A DNA stretch of 64,000 nt from Lineus longissimus (lineage: Eukaryota; Nemertea; Pilidiophora; Heteronemertea; Lineidae), in contig NC_088312.1 in NCBI RefSeq assembly GCF_910592395.1, positions 21,337,292-21,401,291 on the forward strand, in the 5' to 3' direction. Positions within the stretch are counted from its first letter, which is position 1. Every line of letters begins with the position of its first letter. The notes under the pieces are model-generated. The model was not told the DNA's origin. It made no database searches and was given only the letters and a program-made list of their open reading frames with translations. The position numbers and the translations under genes were made by a program. This document shows, one piece after another, positions 62,966-64,000 of this stretch.

Positions 62966-64000
62966 CGAGTTCACTAGAGCTTGCTCTTAACATATTACTC
63001 CTTCGACATATCGAGAGGCGGAGGATATTGAAAACCACTGGTGTCTAGCTGGATGGTTAAAGGGATAGCCAGTCGTTGACGTATATCTACTGCTGGTCCA
63101 ATCATATCTAGTTCCAACTTCTAACGCCAATCGGAGAGAGCGGTAGCCGGTACATATTCACTGAGAGCACGGTTCACTAGCAGTTCAATGTGCTCGTGAA
63201 GTGACGAGAGCAAATCTCACGGGTGGAGCGGAAATCCGACATATTGCTCACATCATCGGCGCCAACAACTATTTCTTTTGACCCTGCCCGAGTCTTTTAA
63301 AATAGATTGACTCTGACCCTGCTGACCTCGATTTTCAAAAACTTTTAAAAAAGGCAATTCAAAGGTTAAATCAACTGCAAAGATAATGTTTTATATCACT
63401 GAGGTATATAAACATGATATGCTGAGAAAAATCTGTACAACTATCGAGATATACGATAACTTGGAACTATTTCGGCAAATCACTTTGCCACCTGCGCGAC
63501 CTTGTCACAATTGCGGCGCGCTCGTTTGCATACCGCATATCTATATCATAATACTATAAGGCGGCTCGCTAAAGTGCCATTTGGGGGTCGTGTTTCGTCT
63601 CGAAATTTTGCACGTTTGCAGGTGATATGTTATCCTGATGCAACGTCATGTTTATTTTCGGAAATTTACTTCAGCGGAGCAGTAATGAGGGATTTTTAAT
63701 CGGACACGGTCAATTCTCCTTATCACTCACGGAAGCCAAGCCATTGATGTTCAGTTATGCAGGGGATTAATGAATCACCTGCACTCCCTGTGGGGTGACT
63801 AACACTACCTGTTGAACGGCTGGCTGTAGGGGGATGATTGGAACAGCCTGTACACGTGTTGACCTGCTGAACCAAGGTTAATGTTATTTTCAATCCACGA
63901 TTGTAGGTCACCTGATCTTCGAGATTTCGCGGGAAAGAAATTGTAAACAAACGCATGTGTGCAGTTCAAATGTAAACAAAAATGTATTTTGATACTTTTG
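62966..64000. other. Right edge, no gene supported
   Basis: AT-rich sequence. A minus-strand frame beginning at ATG 63954-63956 (MRLFTISFPRNLEDQ then a possible donor 'gtgacc') could be a first exon of a gene lying mostly to the left, but no matching second exon was found. Confidence 0.35.

Noticed and set aside
63723-63956. First exon of another minus-strand gene (MRLFTISFPRNLEDQ)
   Set aside because: A possible donor follows, but no second exon in frame was found in the window, and the donor 'gtgacc' is weak.

Overview
This is animal genomic DNA: genes are split by GT-AG introns, and the introns are packed with minisatellites, MITEs and SINE pieces. I reconstructed three protein genes exon by exon; each stays in frame from ATG to stop. 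They are (1) a long-form intersectin (ITSN) on the minus strand, 42 coding exons, 7514-49529, 1909 residues, with EH-EH-coiled coil-five SH3-DH-PH-C2; (2) CRYZL1, a quinone oxidoreductase-like MDR protein, on the plus strand, 7 exons, 51587-54301, 354 residues; (3) ATP5PO, the OSCP subunit of mitochondrial ATP synthase, on the minus strand, 8 exons, 56320-59682, 209 residues. High intron density and conserved linkage point to an intron-rich invertebrate, probably a marine deuterostome (amphioxus-like or hemichordate/echinoderm) or a lophotrochozoan; I cannot fix the species.

Layout. 1-3640: minisatellites with 45-bp and 60-bp units. 3641-7513: ITSN 3' flank and 3' UTR with a cluster of MITEs. 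7514-49576: ITSN. Its introns hold palindromic MITEs, about ten tandem arrays, a tRNA-derived SINE, a Penelope-like remnant and a 1.9-kb inverted-repeat element. 49577-51586: shared head-to-head promoter region of ITSN and CRYZL1, with a ZNF143-type site and a 32-bp palindrome. 51587-54543: CRYZL1 with its poly(A) signal. 54544-56319: convergent spacer. 56320-59682: ATP5PO. 59683-64000: no gene I can support, but diverged segmental duplications.

The gene set matches human 21q22, where (from memory) ITSN1 and CRYZL1 are also head-to-head and ATP5PO is adjacent. Intersectin is an endocytic scaffold and Cdc42 exchange factor; the other two act in redox chemistry and in mitochondria, so the linkage is structural or regulatory rather than a shared pathway.

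The most unusual signals are two minisatellites inside ITSN whose repeat units contain an exon-intron border. At 37690-38163 a 33-bp unit repeats the 5' splice site of exon 13, giving 14 donors. At 32226-32560 a 59-bp unit repeats the 3' splice site of exon 23, giving about five intact acceptors plus one broken. In each case only the array's end copy gives an open reading frame.
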